Shown: positions 8,800 to 16,790 of the stretch, one piece after another
Layout: each line of letters starts with the position of its first letter
How positions within the stretch are numbered: position 1 is the stretch's first letter
Assembly (NCBI GenBank): GCA_000961635.1
Contig: LADQ01000260.1
Span: 1 to 34,485 of the forward strand
DNA from: Hoeflea sp. BRH_c9
GTDB taxonomy: Bacteria > Pseudomonadota > Alphaproteobacteria > Rhizobiales > Rhizobiaceae
Reading direction: 5' to 3'
Length of the DNA: 34,485 nucleotides
Made by a program: the position numbers and the translations under genes
Notes under the pieces: generated by a model
The model's input: only the letters and a program-made list of their open reading frames with translations
Database searches by the model: none
Told to the model about the DNA's origin: nothing

Positions 8800-8823
8800 A
8801 ACTGCGGATTATTCCCCTGTCAA
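8794..8823 (-). promoter_or_regulatory. Sigma70-type promoter of the transport/catabolic operon
   Basis: On the minus strand a perfect -35 TTGACA (8823-8818) is followed after 17 bases by TTATAT (8800-8795), or after 18 bases by TATATA (8799-8794). Transcription would begin near 8785, leaving a leader of about 40 bases to the GTG at 8746. The remaining gap (8824-9116) is chromosomal DNA with no gene I can support. Confidence 0.7.
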
Positions 8824-9116
8824 GCCCGTGCGGATTCGCCGTTTTGCGAGCTCACTGCCGGGATTTTCACAATAGTTTCATGTAGATAATTCTCGCCCTG
8901 ACCGCTTTGCGGCCAGACCGGCGACCGCAATCAGGGCTGGCCATTTTGCAGTGATTGTCACCAAACTCGTCAAGCTGCCCCTGCCGTAACCGGCCGCACC
9001 GCGCTCGGCTCGACAGCGGCGCGGCCGAGCAACTGCAGACACAGCAAGCATTCAAGAAAGCCGACGCGCCGCTGTTGCGGTGAAGAGTGCTAAACTACTT
9101 TTTCATTGAGAAATTT

Positions 9117-9128
9117 TGGTAGCGGGAG
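9117..9128. repeat. Candidate attL: 12-bp copy of the tRNA-Met 3' end
   Basis: TGGTAGCGGGAG here is identical to 34144-34155, the 3' terminus of the tRNA-Met gene (its complement ends CTCCCGCTACCA). It lies exactly where GC-rich chromosomal sequence gives way to the lower-GC cargo, and about 25 kb from the recombinase gene abutting the other copy. This is the expected picture for the far boundary of an element integrated in the tRNA gene. Confidence 0.75.
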
Positions 9129-9234
9129 CCCGCTTCAATCATTCCCCCCACCTTGAAATACCACGTTTCTCGGTGTTTCGCTTCATTCCGCGTACGTCGC
9201 CGAACTACCGCAGACCAAGTTCGACGCCGATCAA

Positions 9235-10455
9235 GTGACCGCTTCAGCACAAGAGAAGGCCAGTCCGCTCCACTATGCGAAGGAGCTTGGAATGCGGCTC
9301 GAAGCCCTCGGTATCGATGTCCACGCTTCTGAAAGCGAACGCTACCTTGTTCTGCTTCAAGATTCGCCAGGCGAAATCATCGACCTGGGGCGACCTTTGC
9401 GGGGATCGCGCATCTTTGGACATGAAGCTATCCGTAGGAATGTGCCAGTTGTCAACGACTTCACAGCCTTTGCGGGGGAAAGCGGACTTCAGAACTGCAT
9501 GTTCTGGGGAATTGGACTTACTGGCGCAAAGGCTGCCTCCGATGACCTTGTGGCAGCCATGAAGGCATTTAATGCAAGACTTAATATCGAATTTAGCGAG
9601 CTACGGAAGAAGCACAGCTTCGAGCTACTTCTGATCGCCATCCATCCGAGGTTTGACATAGCGACAGGGCTATTTGATCTCCATGCGCATTTTATCTGCC
9701 GTGTGCCACCAGAACATCGCGAAGCGGCACACCGCAGGCTGATGTCAAAGTTTTCCAAGATCGATCTCAATACCAACCCCATACGCAACCCCGCAGCGGT
9801 GGCGACCTACATGCTATGGGGGATTTGGCGGAACGAGGTTATGCTCTCATGGCCAGACCACGCGCTGAAAGCTGCCTGGAGCCTTGCACAACACCGTTTC
9901 AGGCTTTTTCGGACAGGCGGAGCTTTTGCGAAGTGGAGGGCCTGTAGGCGATCCGCACCCGAAATGATGGCTAAAGGTATCGACAAGGAAAAGCTCAGGA
10001 AAAACCGCCAAGAAACCGCATACATACATGCACCCGTTAAAACTGGCGACAGATTGCTTTCCAAGGTTATGGTTCGCTATGGTGAGAAAAAGGTTGCCGC
10101 TCTGCTGTTTGAAATATGTCCTATAGTTGCTACCTCCAATTTTGAATATTCAGAAAAGGCTAAAGATACGTATACCTCGGCGAGTATCCGAATAACTCAG
10201 GGCCAACCGATTTCAACGAATACCAATATCGTGGATTCTACCAGCGTTGCTATATCTTCTGTTCCCGCAACAGCCATCGGCAAATCTCCGTGCACGGCAA
10301 TATCACTCGTCATATTGAAGATGTGGAAGTCATTGGGCAATTTTTCGCACTGCTTCGGTCGCCACTGGAGAGGTCAAAAATATGGGGGCGCGGCCTTTCG
10401 TGTGGCCTGGCGGCACGTAAGCGCTCTGTTCGCAATCAAACGAAGGCGTCAATAG
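9235..10455 (+). CDS. HUH-like (Rep/transposase-type) protein, copy 1
   Basis: The 406-residue product is translated from a GTG at 9235; no better start exists because a stop lies at 9154. The central part is the informative one: hydrophobic strand SFELLLIAIHPRF (128-140), then LFDLHAHFICRV with a His-x-His at residues 150 and 152. After that come NPAAVATYMLWGIW (Tyr 192) and a basic WPDHALKAAWSLAQHRFRLF block. A strand ending in HUH followed by a Tyr helix is the layout of rolling-circle Rep proteins and HUH transposases, but the match is by eye only. A diverged, broken second copy lies at 15620-16496 in the same orientation. The last 100 or so residues look low-information and do not align with copy 2, so the 3' end may be frameshifted. 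It is the first gene inside the element. Confidence 0.45.
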   Translation: MTASAQEKASPLHYAKELGMRLEALGIDVHASESERYLVLLQDSPGEIIDLGRPLRGSRIFGHEAIRRNVPVVNDFTAFAGESGLQNCMFWGIGLTGAKAASDDLVAAMKAFNARLNIEFSELRKKHSFELLLIAIHPRFDIATGLFDLHAHFICRVPPEHREAAHRRLMSKFSKIDLNTNPIRNPAAVATYMLWGIWRNEVMLSWPDHALKAAWSLAQHRFRLFRTGGAFAKWRACRRSAPEMMAKGIDKEKLRKNRQETAYIHAPVKTGDRLLSKVMVRYGEKKVAALLFEICPIVATSNFEYSEKAKDTYTSASIRITQGQPISTNTNIVDSTSVAISSVPATAIGKSPCTAISLVILKMWKSLGNFSHCFGRHWRGQKYGGAAFRVAWRHVSALFAIKRRRQ

Positions 10456-10716
10456 CAGTAACAACCAGTAATTTAGTTCACATACTCTAAAATAAAAAAT
10501 GCTTACGATGGGCGCTGCGAACGCATTCTAATGTAATACACAGAGTCTCGAGTATATCGACCTTTAAAGAACACAGCATCGCGATAAAAGTCCATTTTTT
10601 ACAAATGACTTGGGTCAAACTAATCAATTCATAGACAATTTGGTAACATTTCTACATTTTGCACCATCATGTCACACATTTTAATTCGCTAACACTACTT
10701 AGTTGTGAGAAGCATC
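10456..10716. other. A/T-rich intergenic stretch between HUH-like gene and kinase-like gene
   Basis: About 260 bases of A/T-rich sequence separate two genes that converge here. I see no open frame, RNA gene or clear hairpin-plus-T terminator. Confidence 0.5.
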
Positions 10717-11328
10717 TCAACTGAGACGTGGCATATTGTCATTTTCAGTTACAATTTCTATTATCTTTTGTGCCGCAATGCCGGGATCTTCCGCAGAATT
10801 ATCTACCTCGGCCATACTCAAAAGGCCAAATCCCACCTCCAGTTCATCGATAAATGTCCCGACTCCCCTTTGTTCTTGATCATCCACCGACTTTTGTTGA
10901 CATCTGCGTCCAATTCTATCTTGACGTATAGATTCATCATTTACCTTTAACAAAACATTCAAGTGGGGTTTCAGAAGACCACTATCTGTGAAGATCGGAG
11001 GCGGGATGCTTGCTCCTCGCGCACGGTGGTATGCAAAAGTAGAATAACAATAGCGATCAAGCACCACATTTGAATAGCGCAATAATTTACGCACCAGATC
11101 TGCTGTTGCAAGGTTGCTTGCATGATAAAAATGATACCGACTATATACGTTTTCGACCTGCGGTACTTTCATGGCAATTTCAATGTATGGGTCCGGTACA
11201 CCGTACAATAACTCGCATACACCACCCTGTTCGAGAATACGGTTCTGTACCATTCTGCATACAGTTGACTTGCCAACCCCATCAATTCCCTCAATCACGA
11301 TGAACTTATTTTCAGACCAGAACATCAT
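10717..11328 (-). CDS. Thymidylate kinase-like P-loop nucleotide kinase
   Basis: This 203-residue protein has the thymidylate kinase hallmarks. The P-loop FIVIEGIDGVGKST lies at residues 9-22. The DR motif block VVLDRYCYSTFAYHRARG has the Asp-Arg of the nucleotide-binding site. A basic lid-like segment RQDRIGRRCQQKS follows. Length is normal for dTMP kinases (about 200-215). It is the last gene of a four-gene minus-strand cassette, and its start overlaps the toroid-protein stop by four bases (ATGA). A housekeeping dTMP kinase is not expected on a mobile element. Together with a ThiC-like gene, phosphorylation of a pyrimidine or other small phosphate ester is more likely, but that is inference. 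Confidence 0.8.
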   Translation of the reverse strand: MMFWSENKFIVIEGIDGVGKSTVCRMVQNRILEQGGVCELLYGVPDPYIEIAMKVPQVENVYSRYHFYHASNLATADLVRKLLRYSNVVLDRYCYSTFAYHRARGASIPPPIFTDSGLLKPHLNVLLKVNDESIRQDRIGRRCQQKSVDDQEQRGVGTFIDELEVGFGLLSMAEVDNSAEDPGIAAQKIIEIVTENDNMPRLS

Positions 11329-12752
11329 TCCCTCGTTAGAAAGATAGAGATGACGTTGACTGCCACTCCGAGAATGAGAAGTATTGCTAGCTCCCGATAG
11401 TCAAATCCCTTGATTGCAATGAAAACGCCGATGGCAATCGCGACAAATAGAGCTCTTATTATCAAACTGCTGAAGAAATTTCGCGATGCTGAAATTTGTC
11501 CACCAAGCACAAGATCTCGGACCTGGCTAAGCGCCAACACAGAATGAGCAATCCAGTAGAGTGGATATTCTTCTCCAGGCGAATTACGTCTACTACGAAA
11601 AGCGCCACGCAAGGGTCCGTCTTTTTGCTGACGTCCAATTACTTGCTTTGTGAGACTGAAAATCGCTTTTGACACCCCATCTCGCCTTCCAGAACTCAGC
11701 GAAAGCCTACCGCGGTGTTGGAACGCGTCACACAGTGCGATTAATACGATTGCTTCTAAAGGGTGCTCATGGGCGATTATTCTCTTCCTGAATATCTGAT
11801 TCTTCGTGAAGATCGCTTGCGCATATCTGTCGAAGGCGTCCTGTTCGCTTGCTCGCCCAAGTTGTTTTGCTTTGGTGTTTTTTAACAGCCAATCCAACGC
11901 TCGTATCGCTGCAAACTCGGTGTCCTGATCAGTTGAAAGCAATAAAACTCGAAGGGCCCAGGCGGTATGACCGATCCGCGGAACATCCTGAGCATCCCGA
12001 CCAAAGCCGCCACTTTCATGTTGGATTTCTTTTAGCCATTGAACGCCATCTAGCTTTAGTTTCTCTAAGGTTGCACGATATTCGCATTCCTCATCTCCGG
12101 CAATTGCCTTTAAGAACCTATCAATCGCCAGTACCATCGCCGCCGTTGGGCCCGTGGCAGGTATATACTGCGCTTTGTCGGCCATATAGTCGGAACTCGT
12201 GAAGTACCAACCCCTGTCTAACCGATTGGACTTGATCCAAGATACCGTTTGTGACAGCCAGTCAATACGGGCTCTATACGTATTGAGGTTTTCGAACGAG
12301 GTTGAAACAATCAGCCACTTCGGAGATATTTCCTTCTCAAGAAATCCGCCATCCAGCAACGCTGTAACCGCAAATATCGTATCATTGACAATTCCCTCCA
12401 TCTCATCAGCTTGGCCGAGTTGAGGAGCCAATTGAATTGATGGCCAAGAACCGTCGGCTTTCCGGAGACCAATAAGCGTGGACAGGGGACTTTGAGCAAG
12501 AAGTGGATTTCCACTCTCCGCAATGGGTAGGCTCTGACGCAACCCGATGAATCCCAAGGATGTGGCACAAGTGTCAATCTCATAAGTCTCGTTGGGTCCG
12601 ATTGAAGCAGGTGTGAGAAATAATGGCCAAAGAGCGCCTTTATCACCACCCGGAAAAACGAATTCCTGTTGACTTGTCGAAAGAAGACTACGCGCAGATC
12701 CCAACGAACTTTCGATCAGCCCCTTGATACCGAAAACCCCTGACTGATCCAT
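11325..12752 (-). CDS. Alpha/alpha-toroid (prenyltransferase/terpene cyclase-like) protein with C-terminal membrane anchor
   Basis: The product is 475 residues from an ATG at 12752 (a GTG one codon earlier is possible). Repeated helical motifs resemble the prenyltransferase/squalene-hopene cyclase toroid: KADGSWPSIQ, DTIFAVTALLDGG, ESGGFGRDAQDVPRIGHTAW and YPLYWIAHSVLALSQ. The C-terminus holds two strong membrane segments (ALFVAIAIGVFIAIKG and LAILLILGVAVNVISIFL, about residues 430-472). I do not see the DxDD of squalene-hopene cyclases, so cyclase activity is doubtful. The membrane anchor suggests it works at the inner membrane. It lies between the alcohol dehydrogenase gene (125 bp upstream) and the kinase gene (4-bp overlap), and its function is unknown. 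Confidence 0.7.
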   Translation of the reverse strand: MDQSGVFGIKGLIESSLGSARSLLSTSQQEFVFPGGDKGALWPLFLTPASIGPNETYEIDTCATSLGFIGLRQSLPIAESGNPLLAQSPLSTLIGLRKADGSWPSIQLAPQLGQADEMEGIVNDTIFAVTALLDGGFLEKEISPKWLIVSTSFENLNTYRARIDWLSQTVSWIKSNRLDRGWYFTSSDYMADKAQYIPATGPTAAMVLAIDRFLKAIAGDEECEYRATLEKLKLDGVQWLKEIQHESGGFGRDAQDVPRIGHTAWALRVLLLSTDQDTEFAAIRALDWLLKNTKAKQLGRASEQDAFDRYAQAIFTKNQIFRKRIIAHEHPLEAIVLIALCDAFQHRGRLSLSSGRRDGVSKAIFSLTKQVIGRQQKDGPLRGAFRSRRNSPGEEYPLYWIAHSVLALSQVRDLVLGGQISASRNFFSSLIIRALFVAIAIGVFIAIKGFDYRELAILLILGVAVNVISIFLTRE

Positions 12753-12880
12753 CACGCCTACCTCTCATCATACGGAATTTGTTCCCGCAGACTTTTCTCC
12801 CCATTTTGGGGCTATCTCGTTTATGCAGACTTTCCTCAAACGCGACAACACAACAGGGGGTCTCGGTAATTGACCCACAA

Positions 12881-14017
12881 TTACATGCTGCGAAATGCAG
12901 TCTTTATCTCATCGTCGGTTAGCGTTTTCGGTGCCCCCTCCATATCGGGATTCCGTGATTCAGCTACCAACCTAGCCATTCCCTGTTCCGACAAATCAAT
13001 TTCAGGTATCCCAACTTTCCTGCTAGGGGCGACGTTATCAAGGAACGCTTCAACCGCTTCAGGAATCCTCATTGATCTCGGTAGGACCAATATCTCACTC
13101 ATGAGTCCTTCGACGACGTGATAGCGCTCCGCACAAACCTCATAGTTGATTGATAGAACCTTGGGAGCAACAAGCGCTAAAGCGCGACCATGGTGAATAT
13201 CGTAAATTCCACTCAATGGGTCAGACAACGCATGGATTGCTCCAACCGAAGAATTCGCAACAGCTAGCAAACCTTGAGCACTCGCGTGAGAGAGCTGTTT
13301 CCATACCGATGGACTGCTGCCCGAATCTGAGAGCCTCTTTATCCCCTCGAGAGAATTCTTAATCCCAGCCAAAGCATACATTTCCGCCCACAAATTGGCT
13401 CTCTGCGACGTTAATGCTTCCAACGAATGAACAAATGAGTCAAAAGCCGCCAATACATTAAGCTCTATGTCGTCGCTTCCGATGTGTTGGAATGAATAAT
13501 ACGCTGCCTTAGGGTACAAATGCGGGCTAAATACGATCCTCTTTTGGTGCCCAATACGAATCAGACTGGCAGGCGAAATCTCCGTCCCTGTTCCCACAAT
13601 CGACGGTACACAGAATAATGGAACAGTTACATTTTTAATCTTATTATATCCCTGACTCTCAACCGTTAATTCTTCAATTGAAAATTCATCGTTGATCAGC
13701 ACAGATATAATCTTCGCAGCATCGTGGACGCTTCCAGCGCCAATACTCAGAATGCAATCGGGTCCATGGCGTCTAGCGTCTTTCGCTGCCTGAATTATTT
13801 CCTCTTCGCGTGGATTTGAATGTATTCCCTCTATGACAAAAACACTCGACAGTTTCGTACGGAGAGATCGTAGTATTTCTACAAAAAGACTCGAACTTCG
13901 CGTTCTCGCTCCACCTGTAATAATTAGACAAGACGAGAAATTGGCGGATATGTATTCGACGACCTTTTCAACTGCGTCGTCAGCAAAGTGAATCTTGGTC
14001 GGGAAGTGGATGTCCAT
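12881..14017 (-). CDS. Iron-containing alcohol dehydrogenase (group III) family protein
   Basis: The product is 378 residues, usual for the family. The nucleotide-binding loop GAGSVHDAAK lies at about 93-102, preceded by GPDCILSI. The four metal ligands can be assigned: Asp193 and His197 in AFDSFVHSLEA, His262 in GAIHALSDPL and His276 in YDIHHGRAL. The N-terminal strand SSCLIITGGARTRSS is also standard. An intact metal site suggests an active NAD(P)-dependent alcohol/aldehyde reductase. GAGG lies 8 bases before the ATG, and only 11 bases separate it from the ThiC-like gene upstream, so the two are surely co-transcribed. The substrate is presumably made or used by the ThiC-like enzyme. Confidence 0.88.
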   Translation of the reverse strand: MDIHFPTKIHFADDAVEKVVEYISANFSSCLIITGGARTRSSSLFVEILRSLRTKLSSVFVIEGIHSNPREEEIIQAAKDARRHGPDCILSIGAGSVHDAAKIISVLINDEFSIEELTVESQGYNKIKNVTVPLFCVPSIVGTGTEISPASLIRIGHQKRIVFSPHLYPKAAYYSFQHIGSDDIELNVLAAFDSFVHSLEALTSQRANLWAEMYALAGIKNSLEGIKRLSDSGSSPSVWKQLSHASAQGLLAVANSSVGAIHALSDPLSGIYDIHHGRALALVAPKVLSINYEVCAERYHVVEGLMSEILVLPRSMRIPEAVEAFLDNVAPSRKVGIPEIDLSEQGMARLVAESRNPDMEGAPKTLTDDEIKTAFRSM

Positions 14018-14028
14018 TTATACGGCCT

Positions 14029-15249
14029 CTAGTGAATTGGAGACGCGGGTGCAAGAACAATGGGGCATTCAAAACTACAACGATCGCAGCCCTTTCTTGG
14101 GTCGTCAACGCGCTCGTTAAACAACCCACCCGCCACGACGCAACTGACTTGCTTTCCTCTTTGTTCGATAGTCATCCTGTCGACTGATTTGATGCGATCA
14201 AATCTAGTCAGATTGACCGAATGTGCTGCAACTTTAGCTGCCTTGAGTCCTTCGACTACAGACTCTAAGCTTGGAACACCGCCAGTGTGTTCTTCTCGAG
14301 TGACTGAATTCAAAATGTGTGCGCCTCCGGCAAGTGCCATAGCGGCACCGCCAATTGCGTTGACTACATGATCGAAGCCTATTGCGCTGTCCGTTGTCAT
14401 TGGACCAAGCGGCATAAAAGGGCACTTTGCCTCAGAAGCTATTGCTATGTACCTCGGAATGTCAGTCAATTGCATATGACCAACACCCTCCATAATCACA
14501 TTTACTCCTGCCTTTCTGAGTTCCCTGACAATCTGCACCTGCCTTTTTGTTTCGAGCGTGTGCGCTTCATCGAGGGCGGAAAAAATGTCTGGTGGACGGT
14601 ACGTGGTTCCTACGCTTATCGTTGCATCAAACTTTCGAAATACGGATGCAATATCAGAAATTGCTGAACGAAAAACATTCTCATTTCTGCCTGACCTCAA
14701 CATGTCTCTGACGACCAGCCCCCCACCACGAGAAGTGACGGGTATTGGTCTCGTCTTTCGAGCAATATCGTAGATATCTAGATCGGACGTAAAATGTAGC
14801 GTCATAAATGCTACACCGCCCTCAAGCATTTCTGTGATTCTATCGATCAGCGCAGATTTTTCTACACCGTGTTTTGGATTATATATTGTATAGTGAGGAA
14901 GAGTTCCAACAGGTCCGTCAAAATGACCAACCATTGTCTTCCAAAAGTCGCGGTGTTCCCGATCAATCGTGTGATCCATCATCATGTCGGGGCGAAATGA
15001 AACCCGACTTAATAGCCTCAATTTCTCCAGTTCAACGTTAGGGTCCGATTTATCAGATATCCCAATGTTGGTATTGATTTTAACAGGAAGGCCATGGCCA
15101 ACTGCCACTGACCTTTCACGACCGTTAATTAGCACGGCACTACCATCCGCTACAGCGTTGCGAAGAATATCGGCTCTGATATTGCCGCGAAGTACGTCAT
15201 CCAACGCAAGTAATCTCTCTTCAATCTCCATCGGTGCCTCGCAATCCAT
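14029..15249 (-). CDS. ThiC-like radical-SAM-type enzyme, divergent paralogue
   Basis: The 406-residue product follows ThiC (HMP-P synthase) over most of its core. Recognisable pieces are VTSRGGGLVVRDML, AGVNVIMEGVGHMQL, MPLGPMTTDSAIGFDHVVNA, IGGAAMALAGGAHILNSVT, REEHTGGVPS and AKVAAHSVNL. The two ThiC zinc-ligand His positions (EGxGH and GFDH) are present. It differs from true ThiC in two places: the DGLRPG substrate loop reads TTYRPPDIF, and the C-terminal cluster motif is CxxCxxxC (Cys 388, 391, 395) rather than CxxCxxxxC. It also lacks the long ThiC N-terminal domain. So it probably carries a 4Fe-4S cluster and does SAM radical chemistry on a different substrate, as the 5-hydroxybenzimidazole synthases do. 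An ATG at 15231 with GAGG 5 bases upstream is an alternative start. First gene of the cassette. Confidence 0.82.
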   Translation of the reverse strand: MDCEAPMEIEERLLALDDVLRGNIRADILRNAVADGSAVLINGRERSVAVGHGLPVKINTNIGISDKSDPNVELEKLRLLSRVSFRPDMMMDHTIDREHRDFWKTMVGHFDGPVGTLPHYTIYNPKHGVEKSALIDRITEMLEGGVAFMTLHFTSDLDIYDIARKTRPIPVTSRGGGLVVRDMLRSGRNENVFRSAISDIASVFRKFDATISVGTTYRPPDIFSALDEAHTLETKRQVQIVRELRKAGVNVIMEGVGHMQLTDIPRYIAIASEAKCPFMPLGPMTTDSAIGFDHVVNAIGGAAMALAGGAHILNSVTREEHTGGVPSLESVVEGLKAAKVAAHSVNLTRFDRIKSVDRMTIEQRGKQVSCVVAGGLFNERVDDPRKGCDRCSFECPIVLAPASPIH

Positions 15250-15290
15250 TTTCTACAAGCCTCACGCTGATTCCGTGATCTGTAATTTTA

Positions 15291-15319
15291 AAGATAGTGA
15301 TGGCTCTTGTTTCTTGCAA
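15291..15319 (-). promoter_or_regulatory. Possible promoter of the ThiC-like cassette
   Basis: On the minus strand TTGCAA (15319-15314) and TATCTT (15296-15291) are separated by 17 bases, about 40 bases upstream of the first ATG of the cassette. Neither box is perfect, so this is a weak to moderate match. Confidence 0.35.
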
Positions 15320-15339
15320 TGACTTCCTCAGTGATGTTG

Positions 15340-15616
15340 GACAGCGTCAAGTGGCTTCTTCCAGATCGCCGACGCTTTCCTTCGCACCGTCCGCATGTCG
15401 GGTGGCGGGAAATCCTCCTAGCCCGCGAACCAGTCCATCGTATCGCGGACCGGCACGCCCTTGCTGACCGACATGCCGTGGTTGTGCGCACGCCGGGGGA
15501 TGCGCTGTCGCACCGAAACAACAACACCACCTCCGCGCCCTCGATCTCGACGATCCCGAGGCGATCTGCTTGTCGACTATTTCGACCGTCGGCAGCCCGA
15601 CGGAGTGCACGATCTC
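15340..15616 (-). pseudogene. Remnant of an unidentified GC-rich gene
   Basis: The stretch between the ThiC-like gene and the broken HUH-like copy is GC-rich, unlike its neighbours. On the minus strand it reads as protein-like pieces only if the frame is switched (for example EIVDKQIASG, then IVEIEGAEVVLLF, then VPVRDTMDWFAG, then PPPDMRTVRRKA). An in-frame stop and frame changes show it is decayed. I cannot name the family. The junction with the HUH-like copy near 15617 is abrupt. Confidence 0.4.
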
Positions 15617-15619
15617 GCC

Positions 15620-16496
15620 ATTGAATTCAGTGAGCTTCGGAAAAAGCACTCTTTCGAATTGCTCTTGATTGCGATTCATCCAATATTCGATCATGATTCT
15701 GGCCTATTCGACCTTCATCCCATTTTGCCTGTCGGGTTCGATCGAACAACGGGAAATGGTACATCGCAGACTTTTGGTCAAATTCCCAAAAACGGATCTC
15801 AACACCAGACCTATCCGCAACGCTGCGGCGGTCGCTACAAATTCGTAGTGGGACATATGGTGGAATAAAATCATTCCCTCGTGGCCAGACCATGCGTTGC
15901 AAGCCGCCTGGAGCCTCACACAGCACCGTTTCAGGCTGTACAGGACTGGCGTAGATTTTGCGAAATGGAGGACCTGTAGGCGGTCAGCGCCAGCAAAGTT
16001 GGCCAAAACCATCGACAAGGCAAAACTCGACAAGAACCGCCAAGAAACCGCATACAGCCGCCCGACAGTTGAAATAGGCGATAGGCTGCTTTCCAAGGAC
16101 TTCGTTCGCCACAACGGTAAAAAGGTTGCCGCGTTGTTATACGAAGTGCGCAATCCGCAAACCCCTGAGTCCGTCAAGATGGGGTGCTCCGATTCAACGG
16201 GAGTGTATACTTCAGCGACTATTGTCGTAACTCAGGATTCCCGATCGGTTGTCCACCCCCAAAGTGCTGGCCTCTACAATATGGGAGCACCATCGGCTTC
16301 AGAGACCACTGAGAAAGGCATGAGGCGCATTTACGAGAGAATTTCGATCTTGTGGTCGAAGATTGGTCCCCTGACGAGGCGAAGATTGCAATGGCTCAGC
16401 CGCGACATCTCTCAACTTCAGAAAACAGTATGTACCTCGAAGCGCTTTGCTCGTCTGATAGCGGGTTTCCAAGTCATCAAGAGAAAGCGACCATAA
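15620..16496 (+). pseudogene. HUH-like protein, copy 2, truncated and frameshifted
   Basis: Translation in two frames matches copy 1 (9235-10455). First comes IEFSELRKKHSFELLLIAIH then FDHDSGLFDLH, then after a frame break WPDHALQAAWSLTQHRFRLY, FAKWRTCRRSAPAKLAK and KNRQETAYSRP, ending at a TAA at 16494-16496. A one-base loss near 15722 falls inside the codons of the His-x-His motif, and an in-frame stop lies near 15867. The first 117 or so codons of copy 1 are missing, replaced by an unrelated remnant. The two copies are clearly diverged (many substitutions in the shared block), so this is an old duplication or a separate acquisition. The 199-codon frame 15897-16496 could still be translated but lacks the catalytic part. 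Confidence 0.65.
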
Positions 16497-16790
16497 AATA
16501 AATAAAACAGTTGAGCTACTACAACGTGCATTTAAAATTGAATATCCGGGATCGATAGTGACGTTAAATTTGAAAAAAATGAATTACTTAGGACCTTAGC
16601 TCTTTTATAATAGAAAATTGAAGAACTCATTTCTAATATTAAATAACACGCGTTAAATCGAGTTCTTGAATTGTTTAGCGCATAATTACAACTATATATA
16701 TGTTTCATAAATAATCAGGATTGTTAAATTAATCATTGCAAACCGCAATGTTGCGATCGCTAATTTAATAATCGAAGGAACCTTTTGTCT
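16497..16790. other. A/T-rich non-coding stretch
   Basis: About 290 very A/T-rich bases follow the broken HUH-like copy. I see no convincing open frame or RNA gene. The promoter for the unknown gene at 16791 presumably lies here (TATAAT-like strings are common, so no single one stands out). Confidence 0.4.

Noticed and set aside
8867-9055. Minus-strand 62-codon frame upstream of the transport operon
   Set aside because: Cys/Arg-rich translation without ribosome site or motif; looks like chance in GC-rich DNA.
10717-11328. Housekeeping dTMP kinase gene tmk
   Set aside because: Family motifs fit, but the gene is on a mobile element in an operon with ThiC-like and toroid genes, so the tmk symbol would be misleading.
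14029-15249. True thiamine synthesis gene thiC
   Set aside because: The cluster motif spacing, substrate loop and missing N-terminal domain differ from ThiC, and no other thiamine genes are near.
9235-16496. Composite transposon with identical HUH-like flanks
   Set aside because: The copies are diverged, the second is truncated and broken, and no matching outer ends or target repeats were found, so a simple composite unit is not supported.
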